Shown one piece after another: positions 35,888-48,583 of a DNA stretch of 64,000 bases. Made by a program: the position numbers and the translations under genes. The notes beneath the pieces were generated by a model that saw only the letters and a list, made by a program, of their open reading frames with translations, was not told where the DNA came from and ran no database searches. The first letter of the stretch is position 1; each line of letters opens with the position of its first letter. The stretch comes from Inonotus obliquus (Eukaryota; Basidiomycota; Agaricomycetes; Hymenochaetales; Hymenochaetaceae), in the NCBI GenBank assembly GCA_032164295.1, contig JAJHTX010000001.1, forward strand, positions 744,001 to 808,000, in the 5' to 3' direction.

Positions 35888-36718
35888 CTATACGAGGCCT
35901 TTATCCTTCAAACACTCGTCCACAACTCTCTTTATCAGCGCCTTCATCCCGACGGGCCCTTCTCCATCTCCGCCAACAGCGGCAATGACACTCTTTTCAA
36001 CATACTTCCCTACCATGTCCACTTCAATGTTCACTTTATCACCGACTTGCTTCAATCCGACAGTACTTCGCTCCCGCGTATGTTGGATGAGCATAACGCC
36101 GAATGTACCCGTCCCATCATCAACTTCTGTGATTGTCAGCGAGGTACCGTCAATAGCAACGTACCCCTTTGGGATTAGATATCGCTCAACGGATGGGATG
36201 GACGCTGTAGGGGAAGCGAGTTGGAAGACCACGCGGACAGAGGCCCCATCAGGAATGCGGGAGACGATCGTAGCCGTCGTATCAACGTGCGCCTGAACGA
36301 AATGGCCGCCAAACCGTACGTGGGCACCCATTGCCCGCTCCAGGTTCACTGGGTCACCAACTTTTCTATCTCCTACCGTCCGAATGTAGTATCGCGTCAA
36401 TGAACATATGTATATACATTTGCGCACCGAGCTCCGTTCGGCTAAGTGTCTCATTTGCCAGCCAGACCTCGAACCAACCTCCATCATTCCCTTCCGAGGC
36501 ATCGAAAGCAGTAACTGTAAGACAAGCGCCATTCACTGCTATTGAGTCGCCGATGTGGCAGTCTCCGAGTATATGCGCAGCATTTCCAATAGTCAGCGTG
36601 CATCCGCCCTCATCACGTTTGATGCGTGAAACACGACCCAGGTGCTCAATCTGGTGGTGATAAGCAACTCAAGAGGCAAACGCTCGCGTATGATGATACG
36701 TACCAGACCGGTGAACAT
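35888..36718 (-). CDS. RIB5: Riboflavin synthase
   Basis: The last step of riboflavin synthesis: two 6,7-dimethyl-8-ribityllumazine molecules give riboflavin plus a pyrimidine. Exons 36718-36704, 36650-36428 and 36372-35888 sum to 241 codons, 240 residues, the usual size. The first exon is only 15 nt (MFTGL), the invariant start of the family. Two lumazine-binding repeats are visible. Repeat 1 has IEHLGRVSRI, GDCHIGDSIAVNGACLTVTA, ERAMGAHVRFGGHFVQAHVD. Repeat 2 has LIPKGYVAIDGTSLTITEVD and MLIQHTRERSTVGLKQVGDK, VNIEVDMVGKYVEKSV. It is divergent from TAF2 across 558 bp. Confidence 0.95.
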
Positions 36719-37276
36719 CGATGTAAGAGTCGAAAACCCGAACGTGGGGTACAGTCAGACGTCACGATGCTGTTTAGTCATGCATTTTCTATCTCAGTGA
36801 CTGAGCAGAAAACAACAAGACACGGACACCCATCCTGCTTATCTTCTTAACTTCACAGGCGTATCCTGGGCCATTTGCACAAACGGTGGGATTAAATTTA
36901 CCGCAGCCCTTTGGAGGAGGGGAGAATCGAAAACACGTGCATGTCCTGTGTGACTTTTCCTGACTAAGCACGGAACACTGCGTCACAGGACTGTCACGTT
37001 TGCTCTCCTTGGAGAGCCACACCCATCTTGTTTCAACAACACTCAACAACGCCTGACTCCTAGGCCTAGGAATCAGCACCGTACAGCGCTGATTGCTTCG
37101 CTAACTTACAACACGTTCTATCTCGCGTCTTTGTAGCTAGCTTGCCTTTTGGCTTTACTGCTGATTAAAGTGGAAAAGACAACCGCCTCTAACAAAGCAC
37201 CATTGCCATTCGCGCCTTATGCAGCGAGAGCATGACAGAAAGGGTTTCACGATATAAGTATCCATTGCTGTGATGA
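36719..37276. promoter_or_regulatory. Divergent promoter region, RIB5 / TAF2
   Basis: Two genes read outward from this 558-bp gap. No defined element is recognised. Confidence 0.45.
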
Positions 37277-40200
37277 ATGAATGTCGGCTCTAACCTCTGC
37301 TCGATATCTACTAGTCACCAAAAGGTCGTCCTGGAGATCGACTTCTCGGGCTTGCTCTTTGTACGTTTCGTTCTCATTGTCTTTGCGGCGCGTCTCCTAA
37401 TCCGTTCTCGCATCTCAGGGCTACACCGAGTTGACCATTATACCGACGAGCAAGGATTTGAGAACAATATACCTACACGCAAGACAATGCGGTGCGTGTC
37501 AAAAGGTGTTGTGCATGACAATTTGAAACCGCTGGCCTGACGCCGTACTTCAGGTATAAGCTCTGTTCAAGTTAACGGTTTCAACATACCGGATTGGATT
37601 TGCCACGACCCTCTTTCGAACGTTGTGATGTCCGATATCACCGACTGCCATCGTCATCCGGAGGTTAAGCGGAAGATGTACTCGTCGTTGGCAGAGTGTG
37701 ATGAGGGTGAACTGGCCATACCAATTCCACGCCAGGTTCATGTGAGGGCCTCAGCACATACGGGAAGCAGGGTTAACGGAGATGGTATTTCTGTTATTCA
37801 GACTTCCTTCTTGCATCTATTCATTTGGAACGTCAGGACCGCAATCGCAAACCCAGACAGTTCCCTTTACCCAACAAGCCGCGGCGGCTTCCGAATTTAC
37901 TTCCATCCAAGTTCGTATCAACTATTGTGTGAAGAATCCAGTAGAGGGAGTGCAGTTCGTCTTGCCAAGCGATGCGTATCCTTACGTAGGTGATTTTCCT
38001 CATGAGCTCTGCCAGAAAGCTAATTTGAATATGAATATAGCGTGTTCCACATGCGTTCACTACTCCATCATCCCCCGATGCGGCTAGATGCTGGGTGCCT
38101 TGTCTGGATAATCTATGGGAAAAGTGCACTTGGGACTTTGAGTTCATCGTGCCGAAAACACTGGAGGATACATCGGGTGAGGCAGATGGGGACACTGAGG
38201 ATAGCACAGTCACTCCAACAATCGTCGTCTGCAGTGGCGAGCTTGTTGAGAAGGTATGGTCATTGGGAACTACACTGCTATGATACTCATGTGTTCTTAG
38301 ATCGCGCATCCGAACAACGCCAACAAAGTCATATACCTCTTCTCCCAGCCGGTGCTGACCTCTGTGCAGCACATCGCCTTTGCCGCTGGGCCCTTTGTTG
38401 TTTATCCCATTCCGACCGATGTGGCTGGACTTACGGATGATTCGCTGGGTTCACAGACCCTAATGCACGCCTTTTGCCTCCCAGGCTATGAAGCCTATCT
38501 ATCGAACACTGTGTCGTTCATGCGCTCGGCTATGAACTTCTACTCGACTGATTGCGGCTCATATCCCTTTGGCTCGTACAAGCTTGTATTCGTCGACGAG
38601 TTAGTGACTCAGCGATTCGACAGCGCGACTTTGACAATCGTGACCTCTGACCTGTTACACGGGGAAGACGCTATAGATCAAGTTTACGAGTCGCGCCAGA
38701 TCCTTTTGCATGGTCTATCCTGTCAGTGGGCAGGTATCAACATCATCCCGAAGACATGGTCGGATATTTGGCTCGTAAACGGATTAAGTTTTTACATTGT
38801 TGGTCTCTGCTTGAAGAAGCTCATGGGCAACAACGAGTATCGATTCCGACTTAAAAAGGACGTTGACCGAGTTTTGGAACTCGATAATGGAAATATGCCG
38901 CCTATCTGTCAGCCCGGCAGTATCGAACCGCCAGACGCACCTACCCTCGCTTTCATCAATCTGAAAGCTCCGCTTGTTCTCCATATTCTCGATCGACGCC
39001 TTGGAAAGTCTGGGACATCCCTTGGCTTGTCGCGCGTCCTCCCGAAAATATTCCTCTCCGCGATCAGTGGCGAAATGGCGCAAAATTGCCTATCGACACA
39101 CTCATTCCTGCGAACGTGCAGAAAAGTCAGTGGCGTGGACCTACGTTCCTTCGTCGAACAATGGATACACGGCAGCGGATGCCCGCAGTTCAGTTTTCTG
39201 GCGACTTTCAACCGCAAGAAGATGGCCGTTGAAATTCAGATGCGACAGGAGTGTCCAGCGCACATGATTCGGCAGAATGATGCCGTATCAATATCTCTTC
39301 TAAAGCCTGTTCCTTTCTTCGAGGGTCAGATGACTGTACGTATTCATGAAGCTGACGGTACACCGTATGAGCATGTGCTCGATATCCTTGCACCAATCAA
39401 ACGATTCGAGGTGCCGTTCAATACAAAGTACAAACGTGTACGGCGGAATACGAAGCGTTATTTGGCGCGGCAGGCCGCCGCTCAGGCTGCAGCTGAAGGT
39501 GATGCGGAGGCAGTTGAGGCCATGGGTCTGGTTGACATGAGTTTCGGGCTAGATATCTGGGAGAATGAAGAAGAGCGTGAGAGATGGAAAGTGATGGATT
39601 GGACGGAAGAGGAGGAGCAGGCGATGGCAGGAGCTACATATGAATGGATCCGGATGGATGCAGACTTCGAATGGATAGCAAAGATTCAATTCGAGCAGCC
39701 GGATTATATGTGGGTGTCACAGCTGCAACGCGATCGAGATGTAGTCGCGCAGATGGAGGTAGGCGAAATTCCATTTTATGAGAATCATTGTTGATGCTAA
39801 TTACTTGAAGGCTGTTCATGCACTTGCGAGACAACCCACTCCAATCGTATCGAGCCAATTGACCAAGACGGTGCTGGTGACGAATTACTTCTTCCGTGTG
39901 AGATGTGAAGCAGCTCTGGCTCTTGTTACTGTGCGTTATTTGGCTTGTTGTCCTGGTCTTCATTTGTTCATGCCACAGCTTTATAAAGTGCGCTTCTCGG
40001 AGGCTTGATTTCGTTGGACTTTTCCATCTGTTCAAGCTTTTCCTCCGTTACTGTTATGAACCCGAAGATCCAACCCAGGACCTTTTTTCTCATAAATTTG
40101 TTCCTCGACCCAACGATTTCTCTGATTTTGCGGAGTACTTCGTTCGGAAGGCGCTCGTCAATGCTGTATCGCAAGTGCGTCTGGAGAATGGGAAGACTCC

Positions 40201-43200
40201 GCCTCAAATCCGCCAGTTCTTCATTGATCAGCTAAGATATAATGATAATACAACCAACGCGGTGCGTCGTGTCATCTTGTGTGGGAGTTCTTTGCTCATC
40301 AGTTTGTGAAATAGTTCTCGGATGCTTACTATATCGCGACCTTAATTACAGCACTTGGTTGTGCCACCGTTTCGACGGTACCGCCCGAACGTGGGGAATT
40401 GACAACGTCAGTGCCAAAGTTCGAGCAGAGCGGAGAAGACTACGAGCTTCTCCAAGCTGCCCTCATTGAAGTGGAGCGATACAGAAGTATGGATCGCTTG
40501 ATCCCGTCTGTACACAATGTTGTTACCATCGCTTCATTGGAGGTAATAAATCACTTTTATGTCTGAGCATGCTGCTTATTATACTGTTGATAGTTTCACG
40601 ATATGCTTTCGATGGCCAATCTCATCCCAAGTGATCCGAAGATATTCTTCCTTTTGACAAGAGAAGGGAATGCGACAGCCGTCCGTCTGGCTGGTTTCGA
40701 TGGCCTATTCCTCACAAAATGGTATACCCCAAAGATCATGAACTATATCTTTGCCGTTATCGCGAACGATTCGTCTCGGATCGTTCGAAGACATGTCGCT
40801 AGGAGCATGTGTGAGAGTTTAGCATTGCTGGCGTCCATTGGCGAGATCAAGGCACCTACGAAGGATGGAGAATCGCTGCTCATAGAAGAGGATGGTACAG
40901 CTCAGGACAAAGCGAAAGAGAGCAAGAAGTCGGAGACTGATCTCATGATTCGCGCTCTTAGGAAAGATCGGGAAGTAGGAAAGAGTGAGATCTTTCGCAA
41001 GTTTGCTATGCCTGTAATCTTGTGAGTGTGATTTCCCTTCTGGCTGTCACCGTAATTGACGAACCTGTCATTAGGGATCCACAAGCTGATCTTGAGGTGC
41101 GGTTTTGCATGCTGAAACTAGCGGATCTGGTTGTCCGTGGGGCGGACGAGCCCCTACCCAAACATACTATTCATCTACCGCCAACACCAATGACTGAAGG
41201 ACCGCCGTCCCTACCAAGTCCGGGACCGACGAACATTAAGATTACGCCCAAGTTATCAAAATCTCCGATCAAGATTGGTCCACGAAGAGGAAGTCTGCTT
41301 ACTCCGACTACACCTGCTGCCTCACCCTCCGCTACAAAGTTGCGACTAGCTCCTCTTGGTGCAACTGCATCCTCACCGTCGGTTAGCACCGAGGTTGCAG
41401 TTAAACCATCTAGGCCCGAGTTCAAGGAGCCATTGCCACCACCAGTCAAGCCGGCCATGGCACCGAAAAAGAGGGAGAAGCCGGTACCGAAGGCACAGGC
41501 TTTGGGTTTGAATGTTCAGGATCTGAAGGCATGCCAGGCTGCTCTTAAGCGTCTCACTAATTGCAAAAGTGCTCGGATTTTCTTGCAACCCGTTGACCCC
41601 GTTCGGGACAAAGCACCCGAGTGAGTACATTTCCTCTTAGTGTCCAAGATGAGTCTGATTTATTGCCTTCAGTTACTTTAACGTCATACAAAATCCGATG
41701 GACCTGCAGACTATGGGGCATAAGTTACAGAATGGGATGTACAAGTACCGCCGAGAGTTCGAGACGGACTTCCGGTTAATGATCCAAAACTGCAGAACGT
41801 ACAACCCTCCAGGTTCTTATGCTTACGTGGAATCTGTATCTTTGGAGGCTTTCTTCGACAAAGGTTTGTTGCAAGGACGATTCAGGTGCAAACTCCATGA
41901 CTAATATACATTCGCATATAGCATGGGCGAAGATAAATGCTACTGTCGCATCGGCTGAAAAGGCCAACCCGAAACCTGAGGCTGTTAACGAGACTCCAAG
42001 ACCTCCGGTTGTTCATGAGACGGCTCCGCCCGTTGAGGCTGTGACATCTGCTCCCCGAGTAGCTCCAGAAGCAGGTTCCGAAGCGATTGCGCCGGCTCCC
42101 AAGTTGAAGCTCAAACTTGGTCAACAATCGTTGCCTAATGGCGAAGGATCGAAACCTTCACCAAAGCCTAAGAAGCCTCGCAAGGTCAAGGCAACGGATA
42201 TGCCACCGCCACCGTACATTGATGATGGTTCGCACGACTTACTGCAAGAGGTTATTGCTATTGAAGAGCTTGGGAAGTCGCCGAGTAAATCTGTCAACTC
42301 GAAACCACGGAAGGTCGTGGAATTAGACGCGGACGAGGAACTTCTTAACCTTGCAAGTGCCGAACCGCAGAGTGTGTACGAGCGACCGGAGGTGATTGAA
42401 AAGCACCATACTCCACCACCACCTCCGCCCGTTCTACTTGCTTCGCCAAAGCCAAAGCCAGCGCCAGCACCACCGAAAATCAAGAAGCCCGTGGAGAAAC
42501 CCATCCAACCCTCACCTTCGATCAAAGGGAAGGAGAAGGAATCGGAGTTTAATCCGCCGGCGCCGTCTTATCAAGCGCACTCGTCGTCCCCTAGGCCGAA
42601 GGGAGCAACTCCTCCTGTGACAACTTCCACACCAGTCAACGAGGCAAGATGTCGGGATGTGCTGAAACATCTTGTAAATATCCCGCAATCGTTCATTTTC
42701 AGAGAGCCCGTTGATCCACTGCGGGATGGTTGTCCAACGTACGTGACTAGAGATTTGCTCAGCTTCAACGGCTTCACTCAAATTTTCGTAGATATTACGA
42801 CGAGATAAAGAACCCGATGGACTTCGGGACAATCGGCGCCCGTCTTAAGAAGGGGCACTATTCTACAATGGAGCAATTCGCTAGCGACATTGAACTTGTC
42901 TTCGCCAATTGCCGGCAATTCAACCCGCCTGGGACGTTGCCAGTGATCAGCGCTGAGCAAGTAGAGAAGGCGTACAAGAAAGAATGGGCGAAAGCTATGG
43001 AAAAGAAGCTTTCATTCAAGGAGAAGCGAAGTCTCATGAGTACAATGACGAAGCTCATGACTGATCCGACGTAAGATTCATTCTGCGTGTTATACATGGT
43101 CTCGTCCGATACTAATTAATTACCTTTTACAGATGGCTCGTCTTCTGGGAACCCGTTGACCCCGTCGCACTGCAGATCCCAACATATCACGACGTCATAC

Positions 43201-43493
43201 CAAAGAAAGACGCCCGAGATCTACGGACGATTCGTAGTAAACTCGATACGGAGAAGTACGAATCCATCGATGCTTGGGAAGCGGATATGAACCTTATGGT
43301 TGAGAACGCTATCAAGTTTAATGGTCTTGAGAGTGATGTTGGGCAGATTGCTGTGAGGATGCGAGAGAAGATTCGGGAAGAGTCTGCGAGGGTACGAAAC
43401 CAAGTTCAACAACAACAGAAGAAACGACCTGCGACTGGGGATCCGCGGGGTAGTTCTGAACATCTTGGTGCAAAGAAAGCCAAGCTCAGCTAG
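37277..43493 (+). CDS. TAF2: TFIID subunit TAF2 with C-terminal bromodomain repeats
   Basis: TAF2 is a TFIID subunit that contacts promoter DNA at the initiator. About 15 introns; roughly 1,750 residues. The N-terminal half is a degenerate M1-aminopeptidase fold: HQKVVLEIDFSGLLFGYTEL, RCWVPCLDNLWEKCTWDFEF, VQHIAFAAGPFVVYP, MNFYSTDCGSYPFGSYKLVF, then HGLSCQWAGINIIPKTWSDI where the zinc HExxH and downstream Glu are lost, as is usual in TAF2. Armadillo-like helices follow (MNYIFAVIANDSSRIVRRHV). From about 41,500 to 43,400 three bromodomain-like repeats occur: PDYFNVIQNPMDLQTMGHKL, PTYYDEIKNPMDFGTIGARL and the diverged VIPKKDARDLRTIRSKLDTE. Pro/Lys-rich linkers (KLKLGQ, KPKKPRKVKA) separate them, and the end is basic (KKAKLS). 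Splice joins between 40,000 and 41,100 are consistent. Confidence 0.9.
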
Positions 43494-45112
43494 TCCTCAT
43501 CCTCGGACTTCTGTATAGTTTTTATATCTCTCCCTCTCAGATCTCGCTCAACATTCTCGTTCTTTGTTGCTTTGTTGGAGGCGGTGGCGCAGTTCCATCT
43601 CAAGGATGCCCTTTCTTCTCTTTATTTTCTTTCTTATCTGTACCATGTGCTCACTTCACTAGCTATCCACCGCTTTCTTTCTTGAAGAACTCTGCGCAAT
43701 TTTAGCCGGATCTGTATTCATTCATTGCAGTGAAAAATGTAATTAAAGTGTACAATACGCCCATACTTCCATACCATACATACATTACATACATTCATAC
43801 TTGTGCCGCAGCCTAGCGGGATAACTACTTACTACGAGTGCGAACGAAGGAACAGTTATTCCGAATTGCAATCAACACACATACACACACACAAAGGGCT
43901 TTCTTCTAATCATGAAGCACTCAGTCCACAAGTGTAAATGTACCATTGACCTTTTTTATTATGGATAACTTAAGAAAAAGGGTTTTTCCGACCCTTGCAC
44001 GTCCAAGCCCTTCTAGAGTTGTCAGTGGCCCGGGCTCTTTTCGACTTCAAATGGTCAAATGGAGTCGGACTTGGGCAGAGGTTCCGTATGCGACTTGCTT
44101 CTGGTTCTGGACTGGAACTTATGTATACTTTTACTTTGAAACGATCAGAAAGATTATTGATTTCTATGAAACCGGGATTATATACATCCTGGATCCTAGT
44201 TGTTTACTACTACTACTTACTGATTATGGGGTTACGGAGAAATAGAAATGGACAGAGATGCATATGGATAGAAATGGGTGGAAACGATTGAACGACGGAA
44301 GGAGGGAAGGAGGGAAGTCTGAGGACTTAAGGATGTGTATTATATGTATGTACTTACTATGAAATTGCGAATCCGACAATTCGACGGTGAACAAAAGAGA
44401 ACTTGACAGAAAACGGAAGTATTTCCGGTAGTAGCACAAGAAAGCCCAAGAATCTATCTATCTGATCCTGAAATGCCATGTGAGCGAAAAGATCGGACTC
44501 GGACTCGGGAGTCGGAAAGGCGTGTAATTTTGAAATTGTCACCGACAGCCAACCAGACGACCACCGGCAAAGCGCCAGCTAGACTAGTACACGGAGCATG
44601 ACAGTCGGCTAGTAAAAATCGAACGCTACTTTAAAACAGTAATTAAAGCGATAATTAAGACCGGGATGTTTGGGAAACTGAGATCTTGAGATCTTGGAAA
44701 ATCTTGTCGATTGTCGGGTGAAGATTTCAAGAGATTGTCAGATTGTCGTTGTCGTGTTGGAAATAGTGTTGCATGGTATTAGACAGGTGAGCCACCCTGA
44801 AGGAGAATTTGCCTAAGGGCCACCTGCTAACAATTATTAGTTCGTATACCAGATTCTGCGTTGTTTATTTGACCAATGACCAGCCACTTGATCGCATAAA
44901 CAACGCGGCATTTAAGGTCTGTTTTAGGCTCATAGAGGATAAGAGGAAAGACGAGAGGATCATAGCTAGGGACTCGGAGGCGACAGCAAATAGATAGCAT
45001 TGACAAAGAAGGATGATTCCCTGTGTGGTGAGGTAGAATAATGTTAACTTCAGAAGAACATCAATGATAAACGAGCAAGAACATCTTGTCAGTAATTTAA
45101 ACCTCAAGGCCA
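43494..45112. other. Convergent intergenic, 1.6 kb, no gene seen
   Basis: Between the TAF2 and methyltransferase stop codons. It contains a simple ACATAC/CACACA repeat stretch (about 43,780-43,892) and GGAAGGAGG repeats (about 44,295-44,315). The longest frame (99 residues at 43,946) has no motif. Confidence 0.5.
43778..43892. repeat. Low-complexity ATAC/CATA and CA microsatellite tract
   Basis: Short runs of CATAC-type units and a later CACACACA run lie just past the TAF2 3' end. Simple-sequence DNA with no visible function. Confidence 0.5.
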
Positions 45113-46821
45113 CTAGCTCATGAGCAGAGCGGCTGCTTCTTGCCGCCTCTCCTTCTTGCGTGCATAGATGTTTTGTGCACGGATATAGAGTGGTGTACGC
45201 CCATCTCGGATTTCTTGATGGGCCTTTTCCGTGAGGGACTGCACCAACACCTCTGGTACTCCGCAGCTTAGTAGAAGGGGCCGCGAAGACAACAAAACTT
45301 CCTGTAATGAGTTATCATTGGATCACATTTCCCGTTGAGCTAACGAAGACTAGAAGTATACGCACCATCACATCTTCGCCGTTCTCTTTACCGATCAACC
45401 GAAGCTTATCAAGTTCCTCCTTTGTCATCGTACGAAGATCAGGATAATTCCGAACGTCAATGTTGTCAAGCCATTCCCCTACAGGAAGCCAAGATTCACG
45501 GTAAGTCACTTCCTCGTACGCAGGATGTTCCGAGATCCATCTTTGCAATAAAGCGGCAGCGTCCACATGGGCACCACGCTTTACAGCCGCTTGGCGTAGA
45601 AGGGTGAAAATGCGCGCAAGATGAGGGGTTGGCCTGGAGGAATTCGCGTTCGGAAAACGACGCGGAGGACTTGTCCCCGAACGAGCCATGCCACGTCCGG
45701 CCCAGCCTTCGGGTGGTTCGATGGACCCCCATATATCCTTAGTACTGGCGATGACGGGGCATTTTTCGATGTCATACACGCGGCCATCAGTCTCGGTGAA
45801 GTCTGCAAGACCACGAGGACGGAGAGCAAGTGCCACATCGTCGATAAGGCGGTAATAGTCCTTGATTCCTGGGGATATGTGCCGCACATGCACGACATCG
45901 AAATCTCCCGCGAAATGCTCAAGTCCGAGGGTCACATCATCGATCTCGAACCGGAGATTCGAAGGAATAACAGTCCTCTCGATCAGTGATGGGATACTAG
46001 AAGGGGGTTGGTAACAGAGTTGTAAGGTTTCATATTGGAGCATGCGGAAGATACTTACATGGCTGGAAGGGGAACAAGGTCAACTGCCGTGCAAGAAACG
46101 TGAGGGAAAGCAGATGCGACCTCAAGTATCCTAAGTCCTCGGTCATGAGTGTAACGTACTCTATAGAATGGCGGAGAGACGGAATTACCATGCCCCTGAG
46201 CCACAGCCGACATCAAGGCAAGTCTTCGGCCTGAGGAGATCACCGTCGTCTTTTAGGACATCTCGAAAAGGTGAAGCATAGTCCCCAAAGATTTCTTTGT
46301 ATAGATGATGTTGTTTGTCTAAGTATTAGGAGTGAGTACCGTCAATCGTTGATTCTTAGTATCATGTTTTGATAGCTCCACTTGCCCAATCTTTCGGCCT
46401 CACGCTCATCTGCGGCTATCTTGTATACGTCAGAATGGGTGTTCACTGCTCGTCCGTACTCTGAGCGTATCGCTTGTTCTTTAAGTGACTCAGTCAAGGA
46501 ATACAGTGAAGGCGCAGGAGAAAGCGAAGATTGCTGGTCGCTTAGTGAGCTCCTTTCAAAATCAAAGGAGGTAACGCTTTCCGAATTGGGACTCAGAGGA
46601 GAGGACGCAAGGTCCGTCGCAGCTTGGCTACTGTCCATTTCGGCGTCAGAAGACGAATCCCTTGGAGGGTGCGACAGAGAGAGGCCAGCTACGCGGCGAA
46701 GAATATTCTGGCCAACGGGTTGTGAGTTACGCGTCGAGTCGGTAGCCCGTTCCGAGGTAATGTGCTTGGAGTGAAGATCTTGAGAGGCGCCTGCGTGTTG
46801 AGGAGGCTGAGAGGAGGACAT
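45113..46821 (-). CDS. SAM-dependent methyltransferase (TAM/LaeA-like)
   Basis: A class I methyltransferase. The ATG at 46821 begins a Ser/Gln-rich disordered leader of about 120 residues, ending in helix AADEREAERLGKWSYQN. The Rossmann core then reads CLDVGCGSGAWVI (motif I, SAM binding), ILEVASAFPHVSCTAVDLVP (motif II region), LRFEIDDVTLGLEHFAGDFD (motif III) and VVHVRHISPGIKDYYRLIDD (motif IV region), followed by LRPRGLADFTETDGRVYD. The C-terminal helices include DAAALLQRWISEHPAYEEVT and EVLVQSLTEKAHQEI. At least three introns. The layout matches the large fungal TAM/LaeA-like methyltransferase group seen in basidiomycetes; the substrate is unknown. No secondary-metabolite genes lie beside it. 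Confidence 0.78.
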
Positions 46822-48583
46822 TGGGAAATTAGGGAGAGGGGGAGATTGCCATGAGTGATTTTATACGTTCGGTCGGAAGCAAATAACATGGAATTTCTTC
46901 CGTCTCTTCAGGCTCAGGCTAGGTTGGTCTGGTCAGGGTCGATCATCGGATGAACGTCTTCTGTCCGATCCCCTTTCGTCACGTGTAATGGGTATATCCG
47001 GTTTTCGTTGTTACCGTTCTTTCTTGCGACCACATCAACACCAATCCGACTGGCTCAGGAAATCTGTTGCTTTTCTACAAGGCGCCCGGGACCAACTAAT
47101 ATTCTAGCTTGTTAGTCATTTCTCAAACCATCTCCTTGGCGCTGTGCTCGTTCTTGATTGCCCTTGCAAAGCTCTACCGCCCTATTATATTCCACCAATC
47201 TAATGCTGGGATACTATTACCCCGGTCTCCCGGTCACGCAGAGACTCCCAGATTTGTCTCCGATCTGATAATTTCGATATCAATGTTTCGTCTCCAGGCA
47301 GAAGCAATTCCTCCCAGGACTTTCGGATAACCACTACCGTTTGTCGTTGTATGTTCACCCGCACAAGGTTTATATGCTCCAATCTTCGACGCTTCTCACC
47401 GGAAAGGCAATACCGTGAGTCCCACATATTTCCGCTTATTTGCCAGAGTTAATGACAGAACTCTATGCAAAACAAGATCTTCAGAAATTGTCCGCAGCTC
47501 TTCGAAATGCTGTGCTGAATTCCGATAATATCAATGAAATACAAACGAGCATGGAAGCCCTAGGATAAGTATCCGCGAACGCGCGAGATGGAGCTGCGTA
47601 GTTAACGGGCGAAGGAATTGAAACATTCGGGTGCCAGGATGCTGCATTCGCTCCGTGCCATCCGGTCAAGGGTTACCTTCGCTGCTTCTCCATTATTTTG
47701 TTATCTGTTTCGGCCGCATAAGCATCCGTCGGTGCGAAGGACGCGTAAGGCTCCTGCGAAACTGGACTCAGCCTGAATTGGTTGACGTGTTGAGAAGGTT
47801 GAAGGATCCCCGATTCTATAGTCCGATACCCCACAACCAAACCTCTGTCTTCCGATAAGGTATTCTGTCAAATGGAAAACATGCACTCTCTGGAAATTCA
47901 CGCGGAAGAGCTTCGATCGATTCAAATTGCTGTTTAGCGTGAGTGTCTGGCGTGCAGCTTCCCGATAATACCGACGATTGAATTTCATTCCTGCACAAGT
48001 CGCCCGTCGGCGGAGACGGGTGAGAACAGACCAAGAGACCGAAAGGCAAAACATCAATTATCTGAACTCGCTTCATTATGATTTGGCTTCTCGTTTGAAA
48101 CGCATGTCATCTTCGGTCCCTGTCGCTTATTGCCCGGGTGTGTTCATCGAGCCGGAGCACCACTCGGACGTATTGGCCCAACGAACGAATTTGGAAGTAA
48201 GGATGAAGACAATCTAGTGAGCATTCGGTTATTTCTGATGCCAAACGTAAGCGGTAGTGCTGTAGTGCTCTGCGCATCGGCCACAGCTACAGGAGTCAAC
48301 GAATGTGTTCGACGTAATACACTGGGATCGTGAAGGTAAGTAAGCTGCGTATCGATAATCGTGAACTCGAAAGCAATAATACCGAGACTAACGACAACGA
48401 CGCACCTCGAGTCACACCCGAGTTCTTTATTGAAATATTCAGCTTTGAGAGATGGCTTCGGATAGTATAAAAAGCCCGAGAAACTCGCAATAACAGGTTC
48501 TTTGAATATAAAACATACAATTCATTCTACGCTTCTCGTATACCTAGTTGGACAACATCCGAGCAATGAAATGCGGTACACTA
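46822..48583. other. Intergenic, 1.76 kb, only weak coding signals
   Basis: Between two minus-strand genes. Plus-strand fragments at 47447-47568 (YAKQDLQKLSAALRNAV) and about 47,760-47,860 (NWTQPELVDVLRRLKDPRFY) read like protein, but no complete gene with normal introns could be built. The rest shows nothing definite. Confidence 0.4.
47447..47568 (+). pseudogene. Isolated coding-like exon or gene remnant
   Basis: A reading frame gives LMTELYAKQDLQKLSAAL and RNAVLNSDNINEIQTSMEAL, then a stop at 47566-47568. It could be the last exon of a small gene. Joining it to an upstream mitochondrial-presequence-like exon (ATG 47351, MFTRTRFICSNLRRFS) needs an intron of only 32 nt, shorter than every other intron here. 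It may be a remnant or chance. Confidence 0.2.

Noticed and set aside
38784..39267. Antisense and alternate-frame open frames within TAF2
   Set aside because: They overlap a clearly conserved TAF2 exon and have irregular composition; they are shadows.
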